Positions 16,869 through 25,625 of a stretch of 64,000 nt of DNA are shown here, one piece after another; within the stretch, counting starts at the first letter, position 1; every line of letters starts with the position of its first letter. The notes beneath the pieces were generated by a model. The model was not told the DNA's origin, searched no databases, and was given only the letters and a program-made list of their open reading frames with translations. This stretch comes from Jannaschia sp. M317 (GTDB lineage Bacteria; Pseudomonadota; Alphaproteobacteria; Rhodobacterales; Rhodobacteraceae), in the NCBI RefSeq assembly GCF_025141175.1, contig NZ_CP081155.1:3377001-3441000 (forward strand). Direction: 5' to 3'. Made by a program: the position numbers and the translations under genes.

Positions 16869-18320
16869 TCAGTTCCCGTCGCCCGCCGGAGCCGCTTGTT
16901 CAGGGGCAGCCTCTGCCTCCGGGGCGGCCTCTGCCGTATCGCGTTCAGCCAGCGCCCCTGCTTCCCAACGGCCCCGTTCCACCTGTCCGGTGGCATAACG
17001 CATGGTGCCGGGGCCTTGGCGGCGACCGGCGGCAAAGGCCCCCTCGTAGATGTCGCCGTTGGCATAGGTTGCCACGCCTTCGCCCTCGATCTCTCCGTCG
17101 TTCCAGCCGCCTTCGTAGCTGAACCCGTCGGCCATCACGATCTTACCCTGCCCCTCGCGCTGGCCGCGCACGAACTGTCCTTCGTAGACGGTGCCGTCGG
17201 CGTAGGTGGCTTTCCCCTGACCGTGGCGCAGCCCCTCGGCCCATTCGCCCTCGTAGCGGTAGCCGTCGGTAAAGGTCATGACGCCCTGCCCGTGGTTCTG
17301 AGCGTTCAGGAATTCCCCCTCATAGACCAACCCGTTAGGGTATTCCGCACGGCCCATGCCGTCGATCACCCCGGCCTTCCACGCCCCTTCGTAGGTGGCG
17401 CCGTCGACGTAGGTGATCTTGCCCTCGCCATCGGCCAGGTCGTTGGCGAAGGTGCCCACGTAGACCGACCCGTCGGGATAGGTCACTTCGCCCGCGCCCT
17501 CGATCCGGCCCTCGACCCAGCCACCTGTGTAGACGTAGCCGTCGGTGCCGGTGAACGTGCCCTGACCGTGGCGGCGGTCGGCGGCGAATTCGCCCTCATA
17601 GGTGTCGCCGTTGGCATAGGTGACGCGGCCCTGGCCCTCGCGCTGGCCACCGACGAGGGTGCCCTCGTAGATGTCGCCGTTGGCCTGGGTCAGCTTGCCC
17701 TCGCCGTTGATCTGACCGTCGGCCCAGGCCCCGTCATAGATCAGCCCATCGGGGGTGCGCAGCACGCCCTGACCGGACCGCACGTTGCCGGCCATCGTAC
17801 CGTCGTAGGTGGACCCGTCAGGATAGCTGATGCGCCCCTCGCCTTCCTTGACGCCCGCGACCCAGCCCCCCTCGTAGCGGTAGCCGTTGGGGGCCTCCAT
17901 CACGCCCTGACCTTCGTGAAGGGCATTGACGAAACCGCCGGTGTACCGGGTGCCGTTGGCGTAATCGGCCATACCGTCCCCTTCGATCCGGCCTTCGACC
18001 CAGCCACCGGTGTAGGTGCCGCCATCGGCGAATGTGATCATTCCCTCGCCGTCGGGCTTGCCCGCCTTGAATTCACCCTCATAGATCGACCCGTCGGGAA
18101 ATTTGGCGCGGCCCTGGCCGCGGATCTCTCCGTCGACCCATTCGCCGCTGTATTCATAACCTGACGGCAGGGTGTAGGTGCCGGTGCCGTGCTGCTTGCC
18201 GTCCCGGAAGGTACCCTCGTAGACGCCGCCGCCCTCGTATTGCTTGGTCACCACCTCTTGTGCCACGGCGGTGCCCGCGATCAGAGCCAGACCCAGAGCG
18301 GTTCCCAGAAGGTGCTTCAT
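16869..18320 (-). CDS. Secreted MORN-repeat protein
   Basis: A signal peptide (MKHLLGTALGLALIAGTAVA) is followed by about 19 MORN repeats of 23 residues, of the type Y-x-G-x-W/F...G-x-G, over nearly the whole protein. A tail rich in Ala, Glu and Pro ends it. The aromatic residue at the end of the first strand alternates Phe and Trp along most of the array, so the true unit seems to be a 46-residue pair. MORN arrays form elongated beta sheets that can bind lipids or proteins; in bacteria they are little studied. The start at ATG 18320 puts the signal peptide at the N-terminus. It is a single gene, divergent from nadE. Confidence 0.9.
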   Translation of the reverse strand: MKHLLGTALGLALIAGTAVAQEVVTKQYEGGGVYEGTFRDGKQHGTGTYTLPSGYEYSGEWVDGEIRGQGRAKFPDGSIYEGEFKAGKPDGEGMITFADGGTYTGGWVEGRIEGDGMADYANGTRYTGGFVNALHEGQGVMEAPNGYRYEGGWVAGVKEGEGRISYPDGSTYDGTMAGNVRSGQGVLRTPDGLIYDGAWADGQINGEGKLTQANGDIYEGTLVGGQREGQGRVTYANGDTYEGEFAADRRHGQGTFTGTDGYVYTGGWVEGRIEGAGEVTYPDGSVYVGTFANDLADGEGKITYVDGATYEGAWKAGVIDGMGRAEYPNGLVYEGEFLNAQNHGQGVMTFTDGYRYEGEWAEGLRHGQGKATYADGTVYEGQFVRGQREGQGKIVMADGFSYEGGWNDGEIEGEGVATYANGDIYEGAFAAGRRQGPGTMRYATGQVERGRWEAGALAERDTAEAAPEAEAAPEQAAPAGDGN

Positions 18321-18532
18321 CGACAATATCCCCAGACTGCGCGTCATTCCCTGCGCGCGAGGCTAGGCAAAGGCGCGGGCACTCGCAACAAGGGACTGGA
18401 TTTCGCGGTAAAACCGGGGGGCCGCGCCGATCCATGCGTGCCACGGACCCGCGCGACGGCGCCTAGCGCTTTCCCCCACCGGCCCTGCGCGCTAGGTGAC
18501 CCGCGACAGCCCCCCGCGCCCCGGAGACCCCG

Positions 18533-20197
18533 ATGTCCGACACCTTTCGCCTGACGCTCGCGCAGCTAAACCCAGTGATGGGCGACCTGGAGGGCAACGC
18601 CGCCCGTGCCCGCGCCGCCTGGGCACAGGCCCGCGACGCCGGCGCCGACATGCTGGCCCTGCCCGAGATGTTCCTGACCGGCTACCAGCCTCAGGATCTG
18701 GTGCGCAAACCGGCGTTCGTTGCCGATGCCACCCGGCATCTCAACGCCCTGATCGCGGACTGCGTCGACGGGCCCGCCATCGGCATCGGCGCACCGCTGT
18801 GGCCGACCGGGGCGGACAAACCCTACAACGCCTATGTCGTGGCCCAGAATGGCGCCGTCCTGGCCGAGGTCGTCAAGCATCACCTGCCGAACTACAAGGT
18901 TTTCGACGAAAAACGCTATTTCGAAAGTGGCGATGTCTCAGGGCCTTACGTCGTCAACGGCGTCCGCATCGGCACCCCCATCTGCGAGGATGCCTGGTTC
19001 GACGACGTGACCGAAACCCTGGCCGAGACAGGCGCCGAGATCCTGGTAGTGCCCAACGGATCGCCCTATTTCCGCGGCAAGCAGGACGTCCGCTATGGCC
19101 ACATGGTCGCCCGCACGGTCGAGACGGGGCTGCCGCTGTGCTATCTCAATCTGGTGGGCGGCCAGGACGATCAGATCTTTGACGGGGCCAGCTTTGTGCT
19201 GAACCCCGGCGGCCAGTTGACCCACCACCTCGACTGTTTCACCGAAGAGATCGTGACCGTCGATTTCGACCGCACCGACGACGGCTGGCGCGCCCGCGAC
19301 GGTGCAAAGGCCCCCCAACCCGAAGGACCGAGTGCCGACTATCGCGCAATGGTCGTCGCGCTGCGGGACTACATGGCCAAGGCGGGGTTCAAACAATGCC
19401 TTCTGGGCCTGTCGGGCGGTGTCGATTCGGCCATCGTGGCGGCGATCGCCGTCGACGCGGTCGGCCCTGAAAACGTGCGCTGCGTCATGCTGCCGTCGGA
19501 ATACACCTCTGCGCACTCGCTCGAGGATGCGCGCGGCGTGGCCGAGCGTCTGGGCTGCCGGCTGGACACCGTGCCGATCGCGGCGGGCCGGGCCGCCATC
19601 ACCGACACGCTGGCCCCGCTGTTCGAGGGCACCAAGCCCGACCTGACCGAGGAAAACATCCAGTCCCGCCTGCGCGGCCTGCTGCTTATGGCGCTGTCGA
19701 ACAAGTTCGGGGAAATGCTGTTGACCACCGGCAACAAGTCCGAGGTCGCGGTCGGCTATGCCACGATCTATGGCGACATGTCGGGCGGCTACAATCCGGT
19801 CAAGGACCTCTACAAGACGGATCTCTTCGAGGTTTGCCGCTGGCGCAATGCCAACACCGCAGATTGGTTCAAGGGCCCGAAGGGGGAGGTCATGCCGGTG
19901 CGCGTCATCGACAAACCGCCCTCGGCAGAGCTGCGCGAGGACCAGAAGGATGAGGACAGCCTGCCGCCCTATCCGGTACTCGACGACATCCTGAAACGCC
20001 TGATCGACGAAGAACAATCGGTGGAACAGGCCGTCGCGGCAGGCCATGACCGCGACGTGGTCAAACACGTGGAACGGCTGGTCTATCTGTCGGAATACAA
20101 ACGCTTCCAATCCGCGCCGGGGGCCCGCCTTTCACAGCGCGCGTTCTGGCTGGACCGGCGCTATCCCATCGTCAACCGCTGGCGCGATCCGTCCTGA
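18533..20197 (+). CDS. nadE: Glutamine-dependent NAD+ synthetase
   Basis: NadE amidates nicotinic acid adenine dinucleotide to NAD+. The 554-residue protein is the two-domain form. An N-terminal nitrilase-like glutaminase (residues 1-260) has the catalytic Glu in LPEMFLTGY, Lys in KHHLPNY and Cys in TPICEDAW. A C-terminal synthetase domain has the ATP-pyrophosphatase loop LSGGVDSAIVAA. A typical STGNKSE-like block appears as TTGNKSEVAVGY. CGGAGA lies 8 bases before ATG 18533. It is monocistronic or heads the VOC-ghrA group, with a possible hairpin between. Confidence 0.97.
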   Translation: MSDTFRLTLAQLNPVMGDLEGNAARARAAWAQARDAGADMLALPEMFLTGYQPQDLVRKPAFVADATRHLNALIADCVDGPAIGIGAPLWPTGADKPYNAYVVAQNGAVLAEVVKHHLPNYKVFDEKRYFESGDVSGPYVVNGVRIGTPICEDAWFDDVTETLAETGAEILVVPNGSPYFRGKQDVRYGHMVARTVETGLPLCYLNLVGGQDDQIFDGASFVLNPGGQLTHHLDCFTEEIVTVDFDRTDDGWRARDGAKAPQPEGPSADYRAMVVALRDYMAKAGFKQCLLGLSGGVDSAIVAAIAVDAVGPENVRCVMLPSEYTSAHSLEDARGVAERLGCRLDTVPIAAGRAAITDTLAPLFEGTKPDLTEENIQSRLRGLLLMALSNKFGEMLLTTGNKSEVAVGYATIYGDMSGGYNPVKDLYKTDLFEVCRWRNANTADWFKGPKGEVMPVRVIDKPPSAELREDQKDEDSLPPYPVLDDILKRLIDEEQSVEQAVAAGHDRDVVKHVERLVYLSEYKRFQSAPGARLSQRAFWLDRRYPIVNRWRDPS

Positions 20198-20238
20198 GAT
20201 GCGCCGCCCGGCCGGGGTCCCGGCACGGGATGGGCTGC

Positions 20239-20274
20239 CCCGCCGGCTTGTGACACCGGAAACACCCCGGCGGG
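20239..20274 (+). terminator. Possible terminator after nadE
   Basis: Arms CCCGCCGG and CCGGCGGG pair perfectly over 8 bp around a 20-base loop, 42 bases after the nadE stop. No T-run follows, so this is a weak call. Confidence 0.35.
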
Positions 20275-20347
20275 CGCGCCCGGGCGTGATATCACGGATC
20301 ACTCATCCTGATTTCCCTCGACCGCGCGTCGCTGCTAGGCAGGCATC

Positions 20348-20758
20348 ATGAGCATCTTTCACCTCGCCTTCAATATTCGTGACCTTGACGAAGCCCGTGC
20401 CTTCTATGGCGACCTTCTGGGCTGCACCGAGGGTCGGTCCACCGACACCTGGGTCGATTTCAATTTCTTCGGGCACCAACTGAGCCTGCATCTGGGCGCC
20501 CCCTTTGCCCACGCGGCCACGGGGCGGGTCGGCGACCACTTGGTGCCGATGCCGCATTTCGGGGTGCTGCTGCCGATGGTGGACTGGCGCGGGCTGGCCG
20601 ACCGGTTGCAGGCGGCGGGCGTTGATTTTGTTCTGGCACCGACCCTGCGGTTCGAAGGTCAGCCGGGCGAACAAGCCACGATGTTCTTCCACGACCCCTC
20701 GGGCAACCCGATCGAGATCAAGGGGATGCGCGACCTGTCCGGGGCCTTTGCCACGTGA
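20348..20758 (+). CDS. VOC family (glyoxalase/dioxygenase fold) protein
   Basis: The 136-residue protein shows the two beta-alpha-beta-beta-beta modules of the vicinal oxygen chelate superfamily. It starts with FHLAFNIRDLDEARAFYGDLLG and ends with the typical FFHDPSGNPIEIKG. Metal-binding candidates are the His in FHLAF, the His in MPHFGV and the Glu in IEIKG. The substrate is unknown. The stop overlaps the GTG of ghrA by 4 bp, so it may act in the same two-carbon acid metabolism. Confidence 0.9.
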   Translation: MSIFHLAFNIRDLDEARAFYGDLLGCTEGRSTDTWVDFNFFGHQLSLHLGAPFAHAATGRVGDHLVPMPHFGVLLPMVDWRGLADRLQAAGVDFVLAPTLRFEGQPGEQATMFFHDPSGNPIEIKGMRDLSGAFAT

Positions 20759-21687
20759 CACGCATCCTGTTCGCCGCCCGCCCCGAAACCTGGGCGGCCT
20801 ACCGGGACTGCCTGCCTGCCGCCCTGACCGACGCGGGCGTGACCGCCGAAATCGCCACCCTGGCCGAGGCACCGGACCCCGCGACCGTCGACTGGATCGT
20901 CTATGCCCCAAACGCGGGCCTGACCGATTTCACCGCCTACACCCGGCTCAAGGGGGTGCTGAACCTCTGGGCCGGGGTCGAGGACGTGGAGGGCAACCGC
21001 ACCCTGACCGTCCCCCTGACCCGTATGGTGGACGGCGACCTGACGCAGGGCATGGTGGAATGGGTGACCGGTCATGTGCTGCGCCACCATCTGGGCATGG
21101 ACGCGCAGATCAAGGGAACCGGCTGGCAACCTGATTTCCCGCCGCTGGCCCGCGACCGACCGGTCGCCGTTCTGGGCCTGGGCGAACTGGGCGCCGCCTG
21201 CGCCACCGCCCTGGCGGGCCTGGGCTTTCCCGTCACCGGATGGGCGCGGACCGTCAAGGACATCGCCGGCGTTCGCTCCGTCTGCGGCCCCGAGGGCCTG
21301 CGCGACGCGCTTTCGCAGGCGCAGATCACCGTCTTGCTGACCCCGCTGACCCGAACGACCGAGAATCTGATGACCGCCGAACGCCTGGGTTGGATGCCGC
21401 CCGGCGCGGTGCTGATCAATCCGGGCCGCGGCGCGCTGATCGACGATGACGCGCTGCTGGCCGCGCTTGACGGCCACCTGGGTCACGCCACATTGGATGT
21501 GTTCCGGGTAGAACCCCTGCCCCGGGCGCACCCCTTCTGGGCGCACCCCAGGGTGACCGTGACGCCGCATATCGCCTCGACCACGCGCCCCGCCTCGGCC
21601 GCGCGGGTCATCGCCGAGAATATCCGCCGGGGCCAAGCCGGAGAGCCGCTCCTGCACGTCGTGGACCGACGCGAGGCGCTGGCCTGA
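20755..21687 (+). CDS. ghrA: Glyoxylate/hydroxypyruvate reductase A
   Basis: GhrA reduces glyoxylate to glycolate and hydroxypyruvate to glycerate with NADPH. It is a member of the D-2-hydroxyacid dehydrogenases. The 310-residue product has the Rossmann motif AVLGLGELGAACATALAGLGFPV near residue 145, the substrate Arg in NPGRGALIDDDALL near 225, and the catalytic His in HPRVTVTPHIAS near 265. Typical length is 312. The start is GTG 20755 in a GTGA overlap with the VOC gene. NADPH preference is inferred from family, since the loop after the glycine motif has WART rather than an acidic residue. Confidence 0.93.
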   Translation: MTRILFAARPETWAAYRDCLPAALTDAGVTAEIATLAEAPDPATVDWIVYAPNAGLTDFTAYTRLKGVLNLWAGVEDVEGNRTLTVPLTRMVDGDLTQGMVEWVTGHVLRHHLGMDAQIKGTGWQPDFPPLARDRPVAVLGLGELGAACATALAGLGFPVTGWARTVKDIAGVRSVCGPEGLRDALSQAQITVLLTPLTRTTENLMTAERLGWMPPGAVLINPGRGALIDDDALLAALDGHLGHATLDVFRVEPLPRAHPFWAHPRVTVTPHIASTTRPASAARVIAENIRRGQAGEPLLHVVDRREALA

Positions 21688-21752
21688 GACCGGTGGCCCG
21701 GCGGCACGCCCTGCGCTAGGAATGGCCCAGACCGCAACCCCCGGAGCCCGCC

Positions 21753-22856
21753 ATGACCCACCGCCTGACACCGCTGGCGCAGTCCCTGCCCGCCTCCGTC
21801 CCCTTCGTGGGGCCCGAGGCACAGGAACGTGCGCGCGGGGCCGCATTTACCGCCCGTCTGGGGGCCAACGAAAGCGTCTTCGGCCCCTCTCCCCGCGCCA
21901 TTGCCGCGATGGAGGTCGCCGCCCGCGACGCCTGGATGTACGGCGACCCGGAGGTGCACGACCTGCGCCAGGCGCTGGCCCGCCATCACGCCATCCCGCC
22001 CGAAGCGATCATCCCCGGTGAGGGGATCGACGGATTGCTGGGCTATCTGGTGCGGTTGCTGGTGGGACCGGGGGATGCGGTGGTCACGTCCCAGGGGGCC
22101 TATCCGACGTTCAACTACCATGTCGCGGGGTTCGGCGGCACGCTGCACGCGGTGCCCTACAGGGACGACCATGAGGACCCGGAGGCCCTGCTGGCCAAGG
22201 CGCGCGCGGTGGATGCCAAGCTGATCTACCTGGCCAATCCCGACAATCCGATGGGCAGCTGGCACCAGGCCACCACGATCACCGACATGCTGGATCACCT
22301 GCCCGCCGGCTGTTTGCTGTGCCTGGATGAAGCCTACGCCGACCTGGCCCCGCCCGAAGCGATCCCGCCGCTCGACCCCGCCGATCCCCGCCTGATCCGT
22401 ATGCGGACCTTTTCCAAGGCGCATGGCCTGGCGGGATTGCGCGTGGGCTACGGCATCGGTCACCCGGATCTGATCTCGGCCTTCGATCGGGTGCGCAATC
22501 ACTTTGGCCTTGGTCGGGTGGCGCAGGCTGGCGCGCTGGGCGCGCTGTCGGATACGGATTGGCTGGCCAACGTGCAGGCGCTGGTGGCGCAGTCGCGCGA
22601 CGCCATCGCAGCCATCACCAAGGCTCAGGGTCTGCGCCCGCTCCCCTCGGCCACCAATTTTGTTACCGTGGATTGCGGCCGCGACGGCGACTTTGCCCGA
22701 CGCGTTCTGGCCGGGCTGATCGCCGAGGGTGTCTTTGTCCGGATGCCGGGGGTCGCGCCGCTTGACCGCTGCATCCGGATCGGCTGCGGGTCTCAGGCGG
22801 ATATGACCGCACTGGGCGAAGCCTTGCCCAAGGCGTTGGCCCGCGCGGCATCGTGA
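21753..22856 (+). CDS. PLP-dependent aminotransferase, histidinol-phosphate aminotransferase-like
   Basis: The 367-residue fold type I aminotransferase has ARLGANESVFGPSPRA near the N-terminus (substrate entry), the PLP-stacking GEGIDGLLGYL, the cofactor Asp in CLDEAYADL, and the Schiff-base Lys in RTFSKAHGLAGLRVGY near residue 220. It is closest to the HisC group, but the remote position from his genes leaves open a role with other aromatic amino acids or phosphonates. ATG 21753 follows CGGAGC at a good distance. It lies 65 bp downstream of ghrA. Confidence 0.85.
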   Translation: MTHRLTPLAQSLPASVPFVGPEAQERARGAAFTARLGANESVFGPSPRAIAAMEVAARDAWMYGDPEVHDLRQALARHHAIPPEAIIPGEGIDGLLGYLVRLLVGPGDAVVTSQGAYPTFNYHVAGFGGTLHAVPYRDDHEDPEALLAKARAVDAKLIYLANPDNPMGSWHQATTITDMLDHLPAGCLLCLDEAYADLAPPEAIPPLDPADPRLIRMRTFSKAHGLAGLRVGYGIGHPDLISAFDRVRNHFGLGRVAQAGALGALSDTDWLANVQALVAQSRDAIAAITKAQGLRPLPSATNFVTVDCGRDGDFARRVLAGLIAEGVFVRMPGVAPLDRCIRIGCGSQADMTALGEALPKALARAAS

Positions 22857-22916
22857 CTTTCCAGATCCTCCGGCTGCGCTAAACTCCGTCCTGCGAGCGG
22901 ACCAACGGAGGCGGGC

Positions 22917-23156
22917 ATGGGCGACCGGCAACACGGCGAAGTCGAGGATTATACCAACGCGTTCCTCTGGATGTTCTACCTGATCCTGGTCTGCGCGCTG
23001 GTGATGATCTGGGGCATCTGGGGTTATGCCCTGGCGCTGAGCGTCTGCGCGGCGCTGCATTGGGGCATCAAGCGGCTGCACCGCCACCGCGCCCGGGTCG
23101 AGGCCGATTGGGATGCCCGCGTTGCCGCCGCGCTGGACCGCGCCCGCGACCGCTAG
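22917..23156 (+). CDS. Small membrane protein, function unknown
   Basis: The 79-residue protein has one long or two short hydrophobic helices at about residues 15-50, followed by a basic amphipathic tail (KRLHRHRARVEADWDARV). ATG 22917 has GGAGGCGGGC just upstream. No family is recognised. Codon use is like its neighbours and a strong hairpin follows directly after the stop, which supports expression. Confidence 0.7.
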   Translation: MGDRQHGEVEDYTNAFLWMFYLILVCALVMIWGIWGYALALSVCAALHWGIKRLHRHRARVEADWDARVAAALDRARDR

Positions 23157-23166
23157 CCCCCGAAAC

Positions 23167-23186
23167 GGGGCACCCGAAGGTGCCCC
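23167..23186 (+). terminator. Strong hairpin terminator
   Basis: Perfect 8-bp arms GGGGCACC/GGTGCCCC enclose a CGAA tetraloop, which is of the stable type, 10 bases after the preceding stop. The T-run is absent. Confidence 0.65.
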
Positions 23187-23493
23187 TGAACAACCCGTCT
23201 TGTGAGTGATCGGATCGTTGTCCTGTGGGCCTTCGATCCAGAATTGACCAAGACCTCGATGTGTTTCGCGGACATCAGAACGGATCGTGCACCGGGGCGC
23301 AGAACCGGACTTGTCCCATAATTAGGGTCTGCCTCGCCTCAAGTTCAACGCACGGCCCCGAGACCATCGCGCTTACCTCTGATCGTCAGCGCACAGTGTC
23401 ACTGGACGTCCGCACGGACAGGGCTATCCCCGGAACAGGTCCGGCACCGGGCATCGCGCGGGGCCATCCGGACGCCCCCACGGGCCGCGCGGA
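23187..23493. other. Intergenic stretch without a recognisable gene
   Basis: About 300 bases lie between the hairpin and the end of the convergent aminotransferase gene. An open frame on the plus strand (23225-23575) runs into the antisense of that gene and has no ribosome site or family signal. I see no tRNA, repeat or clear promoter. Confidence 0.5.
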
Positions 23494-24717
23494 TCAGGCC
23501 TGCGCAAGCACCTTGGCCGCCGCGTCCAACCCGCCCGGACCATGGGCAATGCCCAGCGCGCCAAGCCCGGCCTGAATGCCGCCCAGGGTGCCCATCATCG
23601 TATGCCCGCTCAGATGCCCCATGTGGCCCACGCGGAAAAAGCCCGCCGTCTCGGGCGATCCATGCGGGGCCATGCCCAGCCCGATGCCCAGCGTCAGACC
23701 CATCTGACCGGCGCACCATTCCCGCAGGTCGGTGCCCCGCTGGGGCAGCCGCACGGCAGTGACGGCATGGCTGCGCGCCGCGCGGTCGCGGACATTCAGC
23801 TCCAGCGCGCCCGGGGCCTCCCAGGCCTCGAAGGCGGCCCAGACGGCGCGAGCCAGGGTTGCATGGCGCGCCCAGACATTCTCCATCCCCTCTTCCGTGA
23901 CCAGCATCGTCAGCGCCTCGCGCAGGCCATAAAGGTGGTGCGTAGGCCCGGTGCCGTTGAAATAGCGGAAGTAGATATCCGGGTTGGTGCGCGGTCGCCA
24001 ATCCCAATAGTTGGTGACGCAATCCGCCCCCTCGCGGGCCCGGTCCGCGCGGTCGTTGTAAAACACGAAACACATGCCCGCAGGCGTCATCAGCCCCTTC
24101 TGACAGCCGGCAATGGTGACATCCGCGCCCCAGGCATCCATCTCGTAGCGTTCGGTCGCAAGCGAGGCCATGCAATCCACCTGCATCAACGCGGGATGGC
24201 CAGCCGCGTCGATCTCGGCCCGGATGGCGGCGATATCGGACCGCACCGACGACGCCGTGTCGACATGAACCACCAGCACCGACTTGATCTCTTGCGCGTG
24301 GTCCTCGCGCAGGCGCGCGCCGATGGCGGCGGCGTCCATGGGGATGCGGTTGCCGAAATCCAGCATTTCGACCCGCAGGCCCAGGCCCCGCGCCACCTCG
24401 GCCCAACCGTCAGCAAAGGACCCGGTGCGCGGGATCAGCACCAGGTCACCGCGCGAATGGGTGTTGGCCAGACAGGCTTCCCAGCTGGCGTGTCCGTTGC
24501 CGATGTAGATCGTCGCGTTGTAGTCGGTCCGCGCGACCCGCTTCAGATCCGGGATCAGCGAATGCGTCAGCTCGATCAACTCGCCCTGATAGATATTGGG
24601 CGACGGGCGGTGCATCGCCCGCAACACCCGGTCCGGCATGATCGAGGGGCCGGGAATGGCCAGGACCTGAGGCCCATGGGACAGCGTCGCGCGGGGGGCG
24701 GGGATATCGTCGCGCAT
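23494..24717 (-). CDS. Class V aminotransferase, serine-glyoxylate/alanine-glyoxylate type
   Basis: The 407-residue PLP enzyme starts with the family's HGPQVLAIPGPSIMPDRVLRAM-like opening. It has TIYIGNGHASWEA near residue 80, the cofactor Asp in MQVDCMASLA, and the Schiff-base Lys in AGCQKGLMTPAG near 205. The family moves amino groups between serine or alanine and glyoxylate, which fits the nearby ghrA but is on the other strand. ATG 24717 was chosen because AGGAG stands 6 bases upstream; the frame is open for another 19 codons. It is divergent from ygfZ. Confidence 0.88.
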   Translation of the reverse strand: MRDDIPAPRATLSHGPQVLAIPGPSIMPDRVLRAMHRPSPNIYQGELIELTHSLIPDLKRVARTDYNATIYIGNGHASWEACLANTHSRGDLVLIPRTGSFADGWAEVARGLGLRVEMLDFGNRIPMDAAAIGARLREDHAQEIKSVLVVHVDTASSVRSDIAAIRAEIDAAGHPALMQVDCMASLATERYEMDAWGADVTIAGCQKGLMTPAGMCFVFYNDRADRAREGADCVTNYWDWRPRTNPDIYFRYFNGTGPTHHLYGLREALTMLVTEEGMENVWARHATLARAVWAAFEAWEAPGALELNVRDRAARSHAVTAVRLPQRGTDLREWCAGQMGLTLGIGLGMAPHGSPETAGFFRVGHMGHLSGHTMMGTLGGIQAGLGALGIAHGPGGLDAAAKVLAQA

Positions 24718-24816
24718 GGCGCTCTCCTGCAGGTTTGGACGCCAAGGGCTAACGCCGGGCACGGCGAGGGTCAATCTGGGCTTGGCTTGGCATCACACAT
24801 CCTTATGTCAGGGGGT

Positions 24817-25530
24817 ATGACACGCAGCATCCTCCGTATTTCCGGGGACGATCGGGGCAAGTTCCTCGACGGTCTCCTGACCCGCAACGTGCCCGACGCG
24901 GGGCTGGGCTATGCCGCCCTGCTGTCGCCGCAGGGCAAATACCTGGCCGATTTCCTGACATTCCAGGACGCCGAGGCGATCTATCTGGACGTGGCCGCCG
25001 ATCTGGCGCCGGGGCTGGCCAAACGCCTGACCATGTATCGCCTGCGCGCCAAGGTAGAGGTGGCCGACAGCGGCCTGACCGTCGCGCGGGGCCTGGGCTT
25101 CGTGCCCGACGGTGCCCTGTCCGACCCCCGCCCCGGCATGGGGTGGCGGCTATATGGCGGCACCGGCGACGGCGGTTTGGACTGGGACGCGCAGCGCGTC
25201 GAACATCTGGTGCCCGAAACCGGGGCAGAGCTGATCCCGAACGAAAGCTACATCCTGGAAATGGGGTTCGAACGCCTGGGCGGCGTCGATTTCCGCAAGG
25301 GATGCTACGTCGGTCAGGAAATCGTGGCGCGGATGAAACACAAGACCGAGCTGCGCAAGGGTCTGGCCCGCATCAAGGGGGCCGTCGCCCCCGGTGAGAT
25401 CACGGCAGGCGGCAAACCGGTCGGCACGGTCCACACCATCTCGGGCGACCGGGCGCTGGCCTACCTGCGCTTTGACCGGGCCGAGGGGATGGAAACCGCG
25501 GCGGGGCCGGTCACACTGGACGCGCGCTAG
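24817..25530 (+). CDS. ygfZ: Folate-binding YgfZ/IbaG-type iron-sulfur maturation protein
   Basis: YgfZ is a tetrahydrofolate-binding protein related to the glycine cleavage T-protein; it helps in the repair or assembly of certain iron-sulfur enzymes. The 237-residue protein carries the diagnostic FRKGCYVGQEIVARM near residue 160, with the conserved Cys. The N-terminal half (ISGDDRGKFLDGLLTRNV) also fits. ATG 24817 is poorly spaced from AGGGGG; ATG 24805 is possible. A PhzF gene follows at 95 bp. Confidence 0.92.
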   Translation: MTRSILRISGDDRGKFLDGLLTRNVPDAGLGYAALLSPQGKYLADFLTFQDAEAIYLDVAADLAPGLAKRLTMYRLRAKVEVADSGLTVARGLGFVPDGALSDPRPGMGWRLYGGTGDGGLDWDAQRVEHLVPETGAELIPNESYILEMGFERLGGVDFRKGCYVGQEIVARMKHKTELRKGLARIKGAVAPGEITAGGKPVGTVHTISGDRALAYLRFDRAEGMETAAGPVTLDAR

Positions 25531-25625
25531 GCCTCATCACCAACCGCAATGCCCCTATCATCAGGTATCGTTGGCCACGCGCAGCCGGGCACGGCATGAC
25601 AGCCGCACCCAAGCAGGAGCCCGCC

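Noticed and set aside
16900..18250. Regular 69-base DNA periodicity suggesting a CRISPR-like or satellite array
   Set aside because: It is the coding sequence of MORN repeats; there are no identical repeats with unique spacers.
23542..24816. Long in-frame extension upstream of ygfZ
   Set aside because: It is the antisense of the class V aminotransferase gene; ygfZ homology starts at 24817.
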